DNA from: Conoideocrella luteorostrata
Taxonomy: Eukaryota; Ascomycota; Sordariomycetes; Hypocreales; Clavicipitaceae
Direction: 5' to 3'
Length of the DNA stretch: 60,830 nucleotides
Assembly: GCA_032433595.1 (NCBI GenBank)
Contig: JASWJB010000270.1
Coordinates: 1 to 60,830, forward strand
The notes beneath the pieces are model-generated. The model saw nothing but the letters and a program-made list of their open reading frames with translations, was not told where the DNA came from and searched no databases. Position numbers and translations under genes: made by a program. Positions 49,224 to 60,830 of this stretch are shown here, piece after piece. Within the stretch, counting starts at the first letter, position 1; every line of letters begins with the position of its first letter.

Positions 49224-51584
49224 AATGAGCTGCTGACATAGAACACGGGTTTCTAAAATGACGATGGTCGGAAAGAACTTGAAGCACGACATTTGAGGCA
49301 TATTCGTCCTTTTCACAAGTACATATTGGTTGGTTTTTTTGTTTTGTTCGCACCGCCTTGGGCATGGAAACTAGTTACAGTGGAATGTCTGGGCGATCAT
49401 GTCTGCGGGTTCTAGACATGGAGCGGGATATGGTGCTGAATTGATACCAATGACTTTTACTTTTGTGCGCTTTCTTGCCCCACTGCGTGAAACCGTTCTG
49501 CTGTGATGCCTGGCTGTGATGGGTATACCGACGCGGATGAGCCAACGTTTTGTCTATGTGCGTGAATAATGCTCAGGACGTGAGCTCCGCGAGTCAAGTC
49601 CCATAGCCATACATGATGGCACACACCGCCAAATGGTACTAACGATTTACAAGCGTATTCAACACGCACATTGTCCGTGATACATACCACAAGGGCACTG
49701 GACCATGTCATTTCGCAAACTCATCGTAAAATCACGTCGTTTCCCGCGCTTGTGCGTCCTTTTAGTTAGGGACTGCTTGTAATACGTACGAGTTACATCT
49801 TTTTTTTTTGTGCAAGCTGCCAGTGCATTCAACAGTTTGTCAAATCCATGCCCAAAATTCCCTAGTTCTTCTTAATGGCTCCCGACGTCCCACTTTCCTG
49901 TATATCTATTCCAGTGGCTGATTCTCGATTGTATTTGACCTTTTGGTCGAAGATTCTTGTCTGTAGGGTGTTGTTTCTGCGTGACGTAATTTACAACGAG
50001 GATGGAGGAGCTATGAGCCGATTTTATTTGGAGGAGTGCGCCTTTTTTTCTTTGTTGGGTGACGGGGAGAAGGAAAGAAATTACATGTATGATCCTCCTA
50101 TTATTCTCCCTTTTTGGTTGCGCCGCAGTGAGGCGTGTTGTGTAATGTGACTTGGTTGCTGTTGCTCGATCATCAATCCCTGTTGTTAGCCACGGAGTGT
50201 CAGTCTCGGACCTACCTAGACTACTCACATACGTTCAGTCATTAGCATATGCTACAGGAAGCTTGATCCGTTGCGTGCCTGGCTGGACAAGCGGTTCCTT
50301 TGCTGTGGATTGCCTGTGACATGCATGGACAGCAACAGACAAACGACTACCAAGATGGAGGAGTGGTTCTCCGGCCTTGAAGACGCTGAATGTCGCGACC
50401 GGGAATGGTCATCTGCTGGCGGTGTCACTGCTGGGATGTCTGTTCACGGTCATTGCTTTTTGCTCTTCACGGGTCCTTTCATAAACCAATCAGCCGACTG
50501 GTATTCTATGCTTTGTTTGGCAGCATGATGACCAATGCTGGAACACTGATGTCGTGGTCTTACTTGAGTCAGCTACATGGAGTGGCTTGCCAGTTTGGAT
50601 AGAGAGAACGGGTGGGGTAATGATTTAATTACGTGGACGTACAAGCATGATGTGGTAATAGCGAGTCGAGTCATACTTTCGTTCAGTTGGACATGCCAGC
50701 ACGCAGTGCTCGCAAAGAATGTACACCAGGCACGAGGATCCTAAATCTTATAATGCAGAAGACATGTTTGCCAGAACTATAGCGAGGATGCACCCCTGTG
50801 CAGGGAGGACATCTTGAATGAAGCAATCTCTGATGTGACGAGTAAGGAAAGGAGGGAATGAGTTGACAGAGATCCTGTATCTAATGCCTTTTGTCGAAGA
50901 ACTAATCGCGATGATGTCTGAAGTTCCAGTGAACGACAGCTCGCCGTCGACCTGGGAGATCAAGCGGTCATAACGAATGTTTCATTCTACACTCGGCACT
51001 GTTCAAGGCGGTCTCAAATAGCACATATCCTTTTGCGTGGATAGATATCCCACTGTTCTCAACTGCCACATCTTGACTTTCGTATACGCCAGTACGCACT
51101 TGCCACGGCGGCTTGACAGTTTTAGGGACGTCAAAGAACGCTTCCAATGAATCCACAGAGGACGTGCCTCATGCTACGGTACGACGCTCCCAGTATATCA
51201 ACTCTCGCAGAACTGCACCAGGAACGGCTGCAAGTCCCAGCATACTAGGATTTACTGCTCTGATGGACATGCACAGATCTCAATAGGATCGCTAAAGATA
51301 TTATGCGGGGCGGGAAAGAGCCAGAGGCTGAAATGTACATCAGAATGTCACGCAGCTGATACAGAGTATTTGCAGTAGACGAGCATAATGACGCTAAATT
51401 TCCCTTCTGTATACTTCTGAATAAAGTATTCCATTATGCCCCGCGTGACGGAGTGTATCTTCAAGTCTAAAATGACTGTCCCAACTTGGGCGGAACTAGA
51501 GCGTGCGAAGCAAGCAATTGCTGTGTGGCATTGCGTGGAAATCTTGACCCCCCTTTTTAGAAAACATGTCTTTTTCCAGAGCTC
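49224..51584. other. Intergenic spacer, no gene recognised
   Basis: About 2.4 kb between convergent stop codons of the secreted-protein and cyclophilin genes. Only short open frames without domains are seen, and a T-tract lies at about 49800-49810. Confidence 0.55.
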
Positions 51585-52595
51585 TTACATCTCTCCACAT
51601 TGAGAAATCACAACGTCCAGGTTGGGCACATCCTGTCCTTTGTAACCCGTCTTCGTGTTCTCAATCTTCTTGACAACGTCCCATCCCTCAACGACCTTTC
51701 CAAAAACAACGTGCTTGTTGTCAAGAAACTCCGTGGGAACAGTGGTAATGAAGAACTGAGAGCCGTTTGTGTTGGGACCAGCGTTCTACGCAGATCGGCG
51801 AGTTAGCTTGGACAAATGCCGGCGGGTGAGAAAGTTCTCGTGTCTGAACCAAAAGGAGGAGAGGGATACGCGGCCAACATACCGCCATGGATAACAGACC
51901 AGGCTGGTCATGCTTTATAGAGAAATTTTCGTCCTCAAAAGTCTTCAAGCCCCAAATACAGGTCGATCCTGTGCCATCGCCGTTAAGGAAATCGCCTCCC
52001 TGGATCATAAAGGTGGGAATCTGAACGAAAGAGTCAGCCCTGCAGTCAAAGTAGGTGATGGCTCGACGGTTGAGAAGCCACATACGACACGATGGAACTT
52101 GGATCCCTTGTAGCCCTGAGATCTTCCCTGGGAGTCTTTGGACTCGCCAGTACAGAATTGGCGAAAGTTTTCGGCCGTCTTGGGGACGACGTCCTTGAAG
52201 AGCTCGAAGGTGATGCGGCCGAGGGGCTGGCCTGCACGCTGTTAGTGTACATTTTGAGAGATGATGGCTGAGACGGCTTCATGGGCAGTTGATGTGGTAT
52301 AACGGAATAGAGTGCTATGATATCCTGCCGTCTAGTCTAGGCTAATGGAAGGGTTCTCATGCATCAGAACCACAAGTGTAACTAGTGTTCAACTAAAGCA
52401 GCACACCAACCTCCGATTGCAATGTCAAAGAAGACCCTACATTGCATTGCTTGTCAGCATACGTCTCTGACTCTTTTCCTCTCCAGCACACATAGCTGGA
52501 CAGGAGATTAAAGATTGAGATTCGAGATTTGATGCATCGTATTGTTGCCCCACTTACAAAGGATTACCCGACTCGGGCAGCAGTGTCGCAGGCAT
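51585..52595 (-). CDS. CypH/Cyp3-type cyclophilin peptidyl-prolyl cis-trans isomerase
   Basis: Five exons, complement of join(51585..51785, 51883..52020, 52086..52231, 52411..52436, 52558..52595), give 182 residues. The start is [20 protein letters not shown], then [31 protein letters not shown] (catalytic Arg), [23 protein letters not shown] and [13 protein letters not shown], ending VVISQCGEM. That ending and the length fit the CypH branch, which associates with U4/U6 snRNP in animals. At the position of the cyclosporin-contact Trp of human CypA (TEWLD) this protein has Phe (TEFLD). Exon 4 in genome order (52411-52436) is a 26-nt microexon. Introns run from 65 to 179 nt. The protein probably acts in the nucleus or cytosol; no targeting signal is seen. 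Confidence 0.93.
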
Positions 52596-55500
52596 GGCTG
52601 CTGACGTGAGAGGAAGGCAAAAATGTTAGGGGGATAAATGTCTAAGAATGACTGGCAGCAGTAGCTTGAGGCTAGACAATGTGTAGTGTCGAGTATGCCG
52701 AGATCCAAGTTCAAGGTTGGAGTAACTATCCAGGATACCCAAACAGACTAGTGGTTTCCAATCTTCTATTTGGTACTTCGTACGGAGTGGACATTGGGAG
52801 AAAATTGGTTAACGAATGAAGACGTCGACAGGACGGACAAAGTGGAGGATTAGGGCGGTAAGTGGGGGACCTGTCTCCGCCCAAGTTACTCAAGTGAGTA
52901 GCATATTGACTTTGCGATGTAGCCTCATTCGAGTCCTGGCGCCAAGAAATACGGTTGTGGTATTTCTAAGGCATGGAGACAAAGACAACTCACCGGCAGC
53001 GCAACATCGCGCTTTACCCATGATGCCACTCGTCTTGATCCAAGCATTCCTGATCTAAGAGCAGGCACTCCCAGGCCAGTTCAAGTCTCGCCTGGGGAAA
53101 AAGCCCAACCATCCTCACCAGTCTGCGGTAGTGAAATGTCGAATACAGGATTCAGACCGATTGATCGGCGTCGTGCATGGTCACAATACATCTCACTGCT
53201 ACGCAATCAAGCAAGCCTACCAATCCACCATGGCTGCGTGGCTCTCTACCAAGCGGGGGTCTTAGCCAGCATAGATGTCCAGCCTAGCTTCAGCCACGAC
53301 TTGATCAATCGAACGGTTGCCCCAGTTGTATGGATGAAGTACGGAACAGTCGGCTATGAGACTATCTTCTTATCATATCCATGGCATGGGAGGCATATCG
53401 TGTTTGCTTGACTGCTTTCGGGCGCCGATTGTGGCTGTTCAGCTGATATGCAGGTGACGACGGTGAGTGCGTTCGAGGAGGTGAGAATTGCTTTGTCGAC
53501 TTTCTATGGACAGGCCGAAGGATTGTCAAGACAAGGCAGAAAAAAGACATTTTTTTTTGTATACAACCACTCGCGGGGCTAAGCATAATCAAGACATGAT
53601 TACTCCAGCGGATGTCGTCCAACTCGGTAGCATTAATCTGTCCGTGTCGGCAGCCGTAGTTTGGACACGGGACCATGGTTGTGAATGGCGCCAAAACTGG
53701 TGGTCTGCACAAGGTGGCTTGCACTACCGTTTATCCTACGGTACCCTGGTGCCAAGCGGGAGATATCGACGACCAGGCTCGTCAGTTTGCTGCCCTGCCG
53801 CGTGGCTTAAAAGGCCGAATGGCGATTGCTTGCCTCTGCAACTTGTCGAATTGTGCTGCTGAGTCGCTAATACTAGTATATGCCAAGGGCGGCGCCAAGA
53901 ATGCCAATGCTCATAATGCATAGATGATGAGGGATCAATTCAGAACGGCCCAGCACAATACAGAGGAGCACAGCCGTGCACTCTGTTCCGAATACTTGGT
54001 TTGATTAAGCGGTAGATGGCTGTTAGCAGGTTCAAGCATTGCAGGGGACGGATGTTGGTGGTCGGATAAGGGTGACGTCGTCGGCACTTGAGGCCGTGAT
54101 GACGAAAATGGAGATGGACTAACTAAGCATGGGTGTAAAATAAGAAGTGCCGGTTGGACGGAATATAACACAGCTAGTGTTTGATGGCCGGCACGAGGTG
54201 CAATTGTTGTTTATTTATGGTTTCGCCCGCATGTGAAATTGGTTGCATGCATCGATTCATTTAAGGATTGCGGCAGCGGCATGCATGTGCTTATTCAAGC
54301 GTCAATAAAATCAAATAAATTTTAAATGAAGATTAAAGCTCTCTTGCTGAATAACCAAAAACAGTCAACCGCATCAATCTCTGGCCGCCTATTGATATTA
54401 GTGTTTGAGCCTCTGTCAGTTCGTCGTGATTTATCTGCTAGTGTTGTCCATTTGCCACCCCCGACAAGCCCGCTGTTGGATTGCATCCTTCTCGGATACC
54501 GCTTATCCGGCATGTTCTGAACGACCGAAACAAGGCAGATTCTAGGATACACGCGATTGCTTGCCATCTTCGGTTCTTGCCAGTTCATTGCCAAAACAAT
54601 GCGAACAAAACAAATGACAGTTCCTGCAACACGACATCCTGGTCGCACATTGATAAACCATGTGCGAGGCATAAATCGTATTCCGCGCACATGATGGCCG
54701 AACAATTCGGAGCATTTCGGAGTAGCTCGTCTAACTACACAACCCATTTTCTCGTTGCAGTGCCAATAGCATTCCCTGTCAATGTCTAATTGAGGTCGTT
54801 TCTTTTTGTTTTGGTTTCTTGACGGATACGCAGCATCACGGTCCAACTACGGCGCGACGCGAGCATAGCCACGGAATAAAGCGTTATTGACTGACATTCA
54901 TTTACTCCGTGGTAAGTAGCACAAAAACATAATATTGCAGGGAATAACTCTGAGCCCCAAGCATTTGGAATACAATAACTCCGTACATAATAATGAAATG
55001 CACCATCGAGAGCCCCATTTTCGAACTTCGCCAACAAGCGTGAGATGGCACAATACGCTGCTCAGCCTGCCTGGGCGTGCATGGCCTTGCCAGCTCGCTC
55101 ACGGAAGCTGGCCAGCCGGAAGGTGTATGATTCTTTCCTCCAGCATCCCATAGATCAACAAAGACCATGCTGGACAGATCATGGAATCAAGTGCTCAGAA
55201 ATCGACGCTAATAGACAGTTTGTGGCGTAAAGCAGATGCACTGTGTGGTGTGAAGCGCGGTTTGGGCGTGCATCATGGTAGAAGTTAGTTAGCGCCGTCT
55301 GCTGCTGCTTGACTTGAGGGCAACCTCTCAGAAACGATGTCTCGGGCAGTGCTCGTCAGCGTGCTCAATATGGTGCCATGTTGGGGGTTATGGAGCAGAC
55401 ACGCCGGCCATCATTGGGTGAAGCGTCACTTTCCGACACATCCAAGCATCACGGAAGGAGACTGAGCCACGACCTTGTTCCGCAGGTGCGTTCTTGGCTT

Positions 55501-58500
55501 GGCAGGGCTCCCATGCAGCAAACCCCCAACTATCGAGAAGGGTCCCTGACAGCAAGATATTCACTAGCGTTGTGTGGAGTAAAACCTGGTTTTTTGTTGT
55601 TCAAACTGTTTTTCATGCATCTGGGGATTTTGTTTCCATTTTGTTGCGAATTACGTACGCAACCCACTGACAGCCGACAAGCCAGATTCATGCGGTTGGG
55701 CCCGCCGCGTCTTGTGTGGTCTTTTCATTGTTGTTGAGATCCCTCGAGCGGGTTTGTGATGCCAGGGGCAGAGAGGGGCGACTGTGACAGCTGATCAGAA
55801 TCTGAGACAAGTCACGAATGGCCATCCGCCTGCATAGATGGAGACGAACAGGAGACGAGCAGCATGATGGGTAAACTCTTACGGAGTTGTTTTTCGACTC
55901 CGTGTTGAAAATGGGCTCTTTCCGACATCGACGGAATAAGTGCATTAGATTCCTGAGGCTTGCGGGGAGGTCGGAGAGGAGCGTCTTGCATACGGCGACG
56001 ACGGGAACACCGGGGAGTGGCTGACTGTGACATTTCCAGGATATTGTGGTGAGATTGCGACAGTCCAAAAATACCAACAGCGAATGGAGGTCCCGGCCCA
56101 ACAAAGCCCACAATTCGGCGGCTCTGCTCGCTATGCCCAAGTTGCGCAGCTGGAATGCTCTTGTTGCCTTTTCTGTGACTGATAAGACGACCGGTAGGTA
56201 AAATACATCGTCTCAAGACGCCAAACGGCGGACAAGCCTCGACAAGCCTCGTCCGCTGCCACGCCGCGCACCCGTGTCTGTGTTCGACGAACGAACGCAA
56301 AAATAGCTCATCGACTCATCAAGCATCTAGATTGTCTGGATCAGGTTTCTAAGCATTTGTCGAATTAGGGTTAGGTTACGAGCCCCGACCGTCACGGTTA
56401 GACCACAGTCTAGATTTAATGCCCGGAAGGCAGAGGAATGTACTGAGCGGCCGTGGCTTGCTGCTGAGGCAAGCCACGTCCCTGCTGGTCCGGCTTGCTC
56501 GGCCTGTCCGGCCTGAGGCGCTGCAGCATCAACCGGAACAATCACATCACTCGACAGAGCACCAAGTAACGACCGGATGTGCCAGTATTGTGCGGGCAAG
56601 CGGACTTCTGCTTGCGGTTTGATACATGGTGGATGATTATATCAACAACAGCACGGAAGGGATCATTGTGGCTACTTTGATGACACGATCAAGTCAATGA
56701 CGATGGCGCAGAATCCTTCGGCTAGGATTTGTAAGTACCAAGCGCTCCGTTCAGATCGCGGCCACATCGGAGGGCGGAAGTCCCGGCTTCTTGTGTGGAC
56801 TCCAAGCCTCATACCCAGTACAATAAATAACCACTCACTCACTAGTTACTACGTGATGGTTCGTACAGTACTGTTGTGAAGAATTGCCTATTTTGGCAGT
56901 ATTTTAACATTAACCATGTGTCGTCTGCATGCAAGAAGGACGGATGAATGGATTAAGATTACAGTTCCCATTGTGAAATCTTCTTTTCCGTGCACGGCCG
57001 CTGAGAGACGCAGGCTCATGTACAATAAGTTGCAGTCTGGAGCATCTTGCATGCGCCCAGACGATTCTGAGCGTCACTCCTAACGAATTTCGAGGCACGC
57101 CGAGTCATGAGTGCCGCGTCTTTAATATGCAACGGCGATCCTATTCAATTACAATGCACAATTCCATGTGACTTGCATTGAAACGAAGAGGTCTTTGGGA
57201 CTTGCGCATGTGTGAGCAAAGGAAATAATAAACATTACAAGCTCGAAGTCGAAGTCAAGTAGTTAGTTATTGTTCAAACACTGCCATGGTCCCCCGCAAT
57301 GGGGCATGGATTTGAGCGGCGAGACGCCTGGATACCTCGCAAAACATCCAGGGAACTATTTCTAAAAAATCATCGCTTTGCTGGGAACATCTCCATTAAA
57401 CTCACAATTGTATGCCAATGGTACAGATGAGTTTACCGCTGCCCACATGGCTTACCGCAGCCGACTAGGCATCTGTGCAGCGATATGCAATCAATTAGCC
57501 GCTGCACCTATAATTTTGGTTGCGACGCACTTTCCCGATGAAGCCTGTAGTTCACTTTTTGACCCGTAGAATTTGAATTCGCCACTACCCGGTCGGTGGT
57601 CTGGTCAGTCGCCCAGTCCACTCGGAACAGCGCTGGACGGCCTGAAGGAGGAGGGCGAAGCCAACCAACCCGAAGTTCCGGCGTAACTGACCACTGTGCC
57701 CCCAATCGGAGCCAGCAGGTGCGAAAATCCTGATCAAGGACACTCGTACCGTATTCATTGGAAGTGCATCTGACTACAACGAGGGGACATGGCTATTCTC
57801 AGCAGCGCGCCGCGAGGTCGAGCACTGGAATTGCTGCCGGATGTACTCCGTATTTTCTCTTCGCACTAAAGCCTCTTAGCACCAGTCGGCGCCGGTCGAC
57901 ACTTGGGAAGGTGCCACAGTGCCTCTACAGTGCAGTGCCCAGCAAGCTCGTCTTGGCTTGGGTGGGGCCCAGTGTCAGTCCCGCGCCAGCCCCGGTTCCG
58001 CTGGCCTGCCCCCCGGTTCTGGTGTGCTAGACCAAAGCCCCTGCACTGGCCAGCCATTCCGCCTCCTGCCTGCGCGCTGGACGCCTTCTGGCATTCTGGC
58101 GTATCCGCCCCCCCCTTGCCCATGCTTTTGCGTATTCCATTGCTGCGCAGCCTGGCAGTCAGTTGGACAGACTAGCAGCAGCTGGGTTACTACCGTCTCC
58201 GTCTCACGTTGTAGAGTCTCGAGCGGTCACTCCTGGACACCTCACCTCCTCCTTGCTCTTTACCCACTCGTCCTGCACTCCGCAATTCTCACAGTCACCT
58301 TTGGAACCTCTCTTTTCATCTCTCGCCATCCGCCCACCGGTCGCAGGTCGCATCCCAGCATCGCAACCTCCATCATTGTTGCGGCCTCAATTATTATAAT
58401 CATCTACCGTGCCGCCTACCGTTGGTGTGTGTGCCCTTTGATCTCTCTCTCGGTCGCTCGGTCGCACCGGACTGCGCGACCGAACAGCAAAGCACGGGGT

Positions 58501-58713
58501 TTGCCGTAACCACCCGGCGTTTGGTGCCACTGCACGAGCCGACAAACCTGTACATTTACAGCGACCACCACAGCGAGCGTTCGCTAGATTGACCGACGCT
58601 GAATCTAGTTCAGAACTCGAAATTGCTGTTGTAAACTCTATGCCGACCCAGACTTCACCTAGACCCTCATAGACGCTCGCGATCATTCCCGGCAACACTT
58701 AGCAATCGACGCC
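52596..58713. other. 6.1-kb spacer, no gene recognised
   Basis: Located between the divergent cyclophilin and RING-H2 genes. It holds a perfect 10-bp hairpin (56452-56461 with 56469-56478), a telomere-like TTAGGGTTAGG at 56366-56376, and one TACTCCGTA at 57844. The part from about 58160 to 58713 is a pyrimidine-rich promoter and leader. Open frames are short and without domains. Confidence 0.5.
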
Positions 58714-60164
58714 ATGGGTATCGTCAATCAAATACTGGGCGAGGCTGCCCTCCTCGTTGCCAGACAAGGCGATCCGACGTCATCAGCTACACCATCACCG
58801 ACTATAAGCCCAACTGAATCGGCCCAGCCGTCCCAGACTGGCGGCAATAAAGGCGGCGACACGGGCAACTCGGGAGGGTCCAGTTCACCTTTACTGTTCT
58901 TTGTTGCTCTCGGCTTTGGTGTCGTCTTCACAAATCTCTGGTAAGAATTAATGAAACCGCCATATGGCGAAGACGTGATGTTGGCCTGAAGTCTGATTCA
59001 CGAACCAATCTGTCGACAAGTCCTCTTGGCTTGCAGTCGAATTACGAAAGCAGGACAGGTTAATGCTAATATTGCTCCAGGATCATCGTTGGTGTCAAGT
59101 ACTGCTTCCGCTATAATGCCCGCAACCGAGCCAGAATGACCAATGAAGATGGCGAGCCAATCACCCTGGAAGCTGTTCATCGACCCCGTCGACGCCGTGA
59201 GAAGAAGTTAATGACAATGGACGAGGTCAATGAGAAATTCCCCATGATGAAGTACAAGACCTGGGTATCGGAGCGTGCTAGGGAAGGTCTGCCAACTGCC
59301 GGAGGTGTGTCGGTTCCACCAAGTCGAGCAAACAGTATCCGTGAAGCCGATGGTATCCTTCCCGAAGTTGCAATCGTCAAGAGTCGATCGTCAACAGATG
59401 CTCATTCTGCCCATGTCTCCAAGCCAGATGCTGCCGAATCCAAGAAGGACGACGAGAAGATGGCCAAGGTCGTACCGGAACAATCTGAACACAACGGGCA
59501 AACGTCGACAAATACCGAAAGACCTGCGCCGCTTCAAAGGTTATCCACTGAAGATGAAGACGATGATGAGCACATAGACGCTGCCCTACCACCCGAGTGC
59601 CTTGCAGCGCCAGGTGACTCATGTGCTATTTGTATCGACACGCTGGAAGACGATGATGATGTCCGAGGACTCACTTGCGGTCATGCTTTCCATGCGGTTT
59701 GCGTTGACCCTTGGTTGACAAGTAGACGTGCCTGCTGCCCGCTTTGTAAGGCTGACTATTACACACCAAAACCTCGTCCGAACCAAGAAGGCGACGCCAA
59801 TGCCAACAATAGCAGCTTGGATCCTCGCGGCAACTCCCGCCTCAACTTGCCTGGCGGTCTGCGATCCGCTTGGTTCCGGTCCGGCACAGGATCCTCTAGA
59901 GAATCCCCTTCACATCCACGCAGTGCTCGCAATGGCCGTTCACGAGGGAGATCTTCCCGAACCCAGCAGCCTGCTGCCCCAACGGAAGCCAGTAGAACTG
60001 CAACGACACCGACCGATTCTACAAACAGAGGAGTGCTTTCATCTGTTCGTTCTGCTCTTCGGTTCGGTCGACGGAGTGACCAACCTGCTTCAACTACTCC
60101 TGCAGCAACCGATACGGTAACACCGTCACAATTGGAATCCGGAACACGGACTACGGCACAATGA
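58714..60164 (+). CDS. Single-pass membrane RING-H2 E3 ubiquitin ligase
   Basis: Two exons, join(58714..58940, 59081..60164), give 436 residues. The N-terminus (about 1-58) is Ser/Thr/Pro/Gly-rich and probably luminal or extracellular. One membrane segment lies at about 59-80 (LLFFVALGFGVVFTNLWIIVG), built across the splice, followed by basic residues (KYCFRYNARNRAR) marking the cytosolic side. A perfect RING-H2 has ligands C257, C260, C275, H277, H280, C283, C295 and C298 (CAIC ... CGHAFH ... PLC), with the E2-contact Trp in DPWLTSR. An acidic run (EDEDDDEH) precedes the RING and a disordered Ser/Arg/Thr-rich tail follows it. Membrane RING-H2 ligases pass ubiquitin from an E2 to membrane or sorting substrates at endosome, Golgi or vacuole. 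Which compartment is used here is unknown. The start ATG has good context. Confidence 0.85.
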
Positions 60165-60830
60165 TGCAATAATGACGTGCCCAGCACAGCACAATGACTA
60201 ACGCAGACGAGAGGAGTACCTCAGTCCCAAAACTCGGGACAAATCGCTACAACACTACGTACATATACATATTTATATATAGCACTGACATACGGATTGG
60301 GTCTTCATTATTTGTAACGCGATTTTCCAACCGTATCTCTGTACTTGACCATGCAAGTCGAAAGCGTGTTTATGGTATGAAACAACTCGATTGCGTATAG
60401 GGTTCTTCTTTTATTTCATCTACTTCTAACTCAGCCGAAGACCCGGCGTTGTATCGAATTTTCGCAGAGGAGAAACAAGAAGCCTTGCTGGGTTAGGTCA
60501 CTGATGGGCATGACGCAGCATTGTCGCAGCATTGTGTCTTTGATCTGCACTTGGCGATCGCCGCACTATGTGAAATTGATTCATTGCTCATAGAGTTGAT
60601 TTCCACTGCAGAGATTATGAAAGATGGACTTGTTATCAGTTGAAGTCGTATTGCTTCGAAAGGGTTTTCATTTTATTTTACTTTTGCAGCGGCGGAGTTT
60701 GGTCGGTTATATGGCATTTTTAGTCGGTTGTATTTGATCATGGTAGTAAGAGTAGCGTATTCGTTGACTTCGCAGTTTTTTTTTTCTCAGACACTGCTCA
60801 GGCGCTACTCAGGCACTGCTCAGGCGAGCT
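60165..60830. other. 3' flank of the RING-H2 gene
   Basis: AT-rich 3' region with no gene recognised. The last about 45 bases contain imperfect copies of a CTCAGGC unit (CACTGCTCAGGCG, CTACTCAGGCA, CTGCTCAGGCG), which may be the edge of a minisatellite cut by the window. Confidence 0.5.

Noticed and set aside
52437..52557. snoRNA in intron 1 of the cyclophilin gene
   Set aside because: A D-like CTGA is present near the 3' end but no C box could be found.
56452..56478. Perfect 10-bp hairpin with a 7-nt loop
   Set aside because: No T-tract, neighbouring gene end or second structural element makes it a terminator or RNA gene; it may be chance in GC-rich DNA.
58941..59080. snoRNA in the intron of the RING-H2 gene
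   Set aside because: A GTGATGT and a CTGA are present but only a few bases apart, too close for a box C/D RNA.

Overview
The window looks like about 61 kb of nuclear DNA from a filamentous ascomycete, most likely a sordariomycete of the Hypocreales type. The evidence is genes split by mostly 50-180 nt introns with GTAAGT/GTATGT donors and CTAAC-type branch sites, pyrimidine-rich leaders, long gene-poor spacers, and an AbaA conidiation regulator next to ordinary housekeeping genes. I found no bacterial operons, phage, CRISPR array or intact transposon. The species call is inference.

Layout, left to right. Utp17/Nan1 (small-subunit processome WD40 protein, minus) and Rpb10 (shared RNA polymerase subunit, plus) diverge from a 298-bp promoter. 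A 3.5 kb spacer follows, then two convergent genes of unknown function: a 711-residue protein with repeated Cys-Trp-x-Leu-Cys helices (plus), and a nuclear-looking HTH-like protein with an acidic repeat tail (minus) whose last exon seems frameshifted. After another 4.5 kb spacer come an Rrg1-type methyltransferase and an ELL elongation factor (both minus). A 14.4 kb gene-free block, rich in microsatellites and in a dispersed 9-mer, separates ELL from abaA (minus). The rRNA-processing gene mrd1 (minus) follows; its unusually long second intron holds a candidate box C/D snoRNA. Next is a tRNA locus, then a secreted protein whose predicted mature N-terminus is histidine (plus), a CypH-type cyclophilin with a 26-nt microexon (minus), a 6.1 kb spacer, and a membrane RING-H2 ubiquitin ligase (plus).

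The genes do not form a pathway cluster. Two (utp17, mrd1) act in early 18S rRNA maturation, two (rpb10, ell) in transcription, and abaA is a developmental transcription factor.

The most unusual signals are: (1) a tRNA-Leu(AAG) gene at 44348-44504 that carries, besides its normal anticodon-loop intron, a 58-nt insert in the D-loop with a full spliceosomal signature (GTATGT, TACTAAC, TAG), whose removal restores a normal D-arm; (2) the 9-mer TACTCCGTA/TACGGAGTA, found 23 times by eye and never in a coding exon; (3) the intronic snoRNA candidate in mrd1. All coordinates and translations were worked out by hand from the sequence. No database search was run, so family names rest on recognised motifs.
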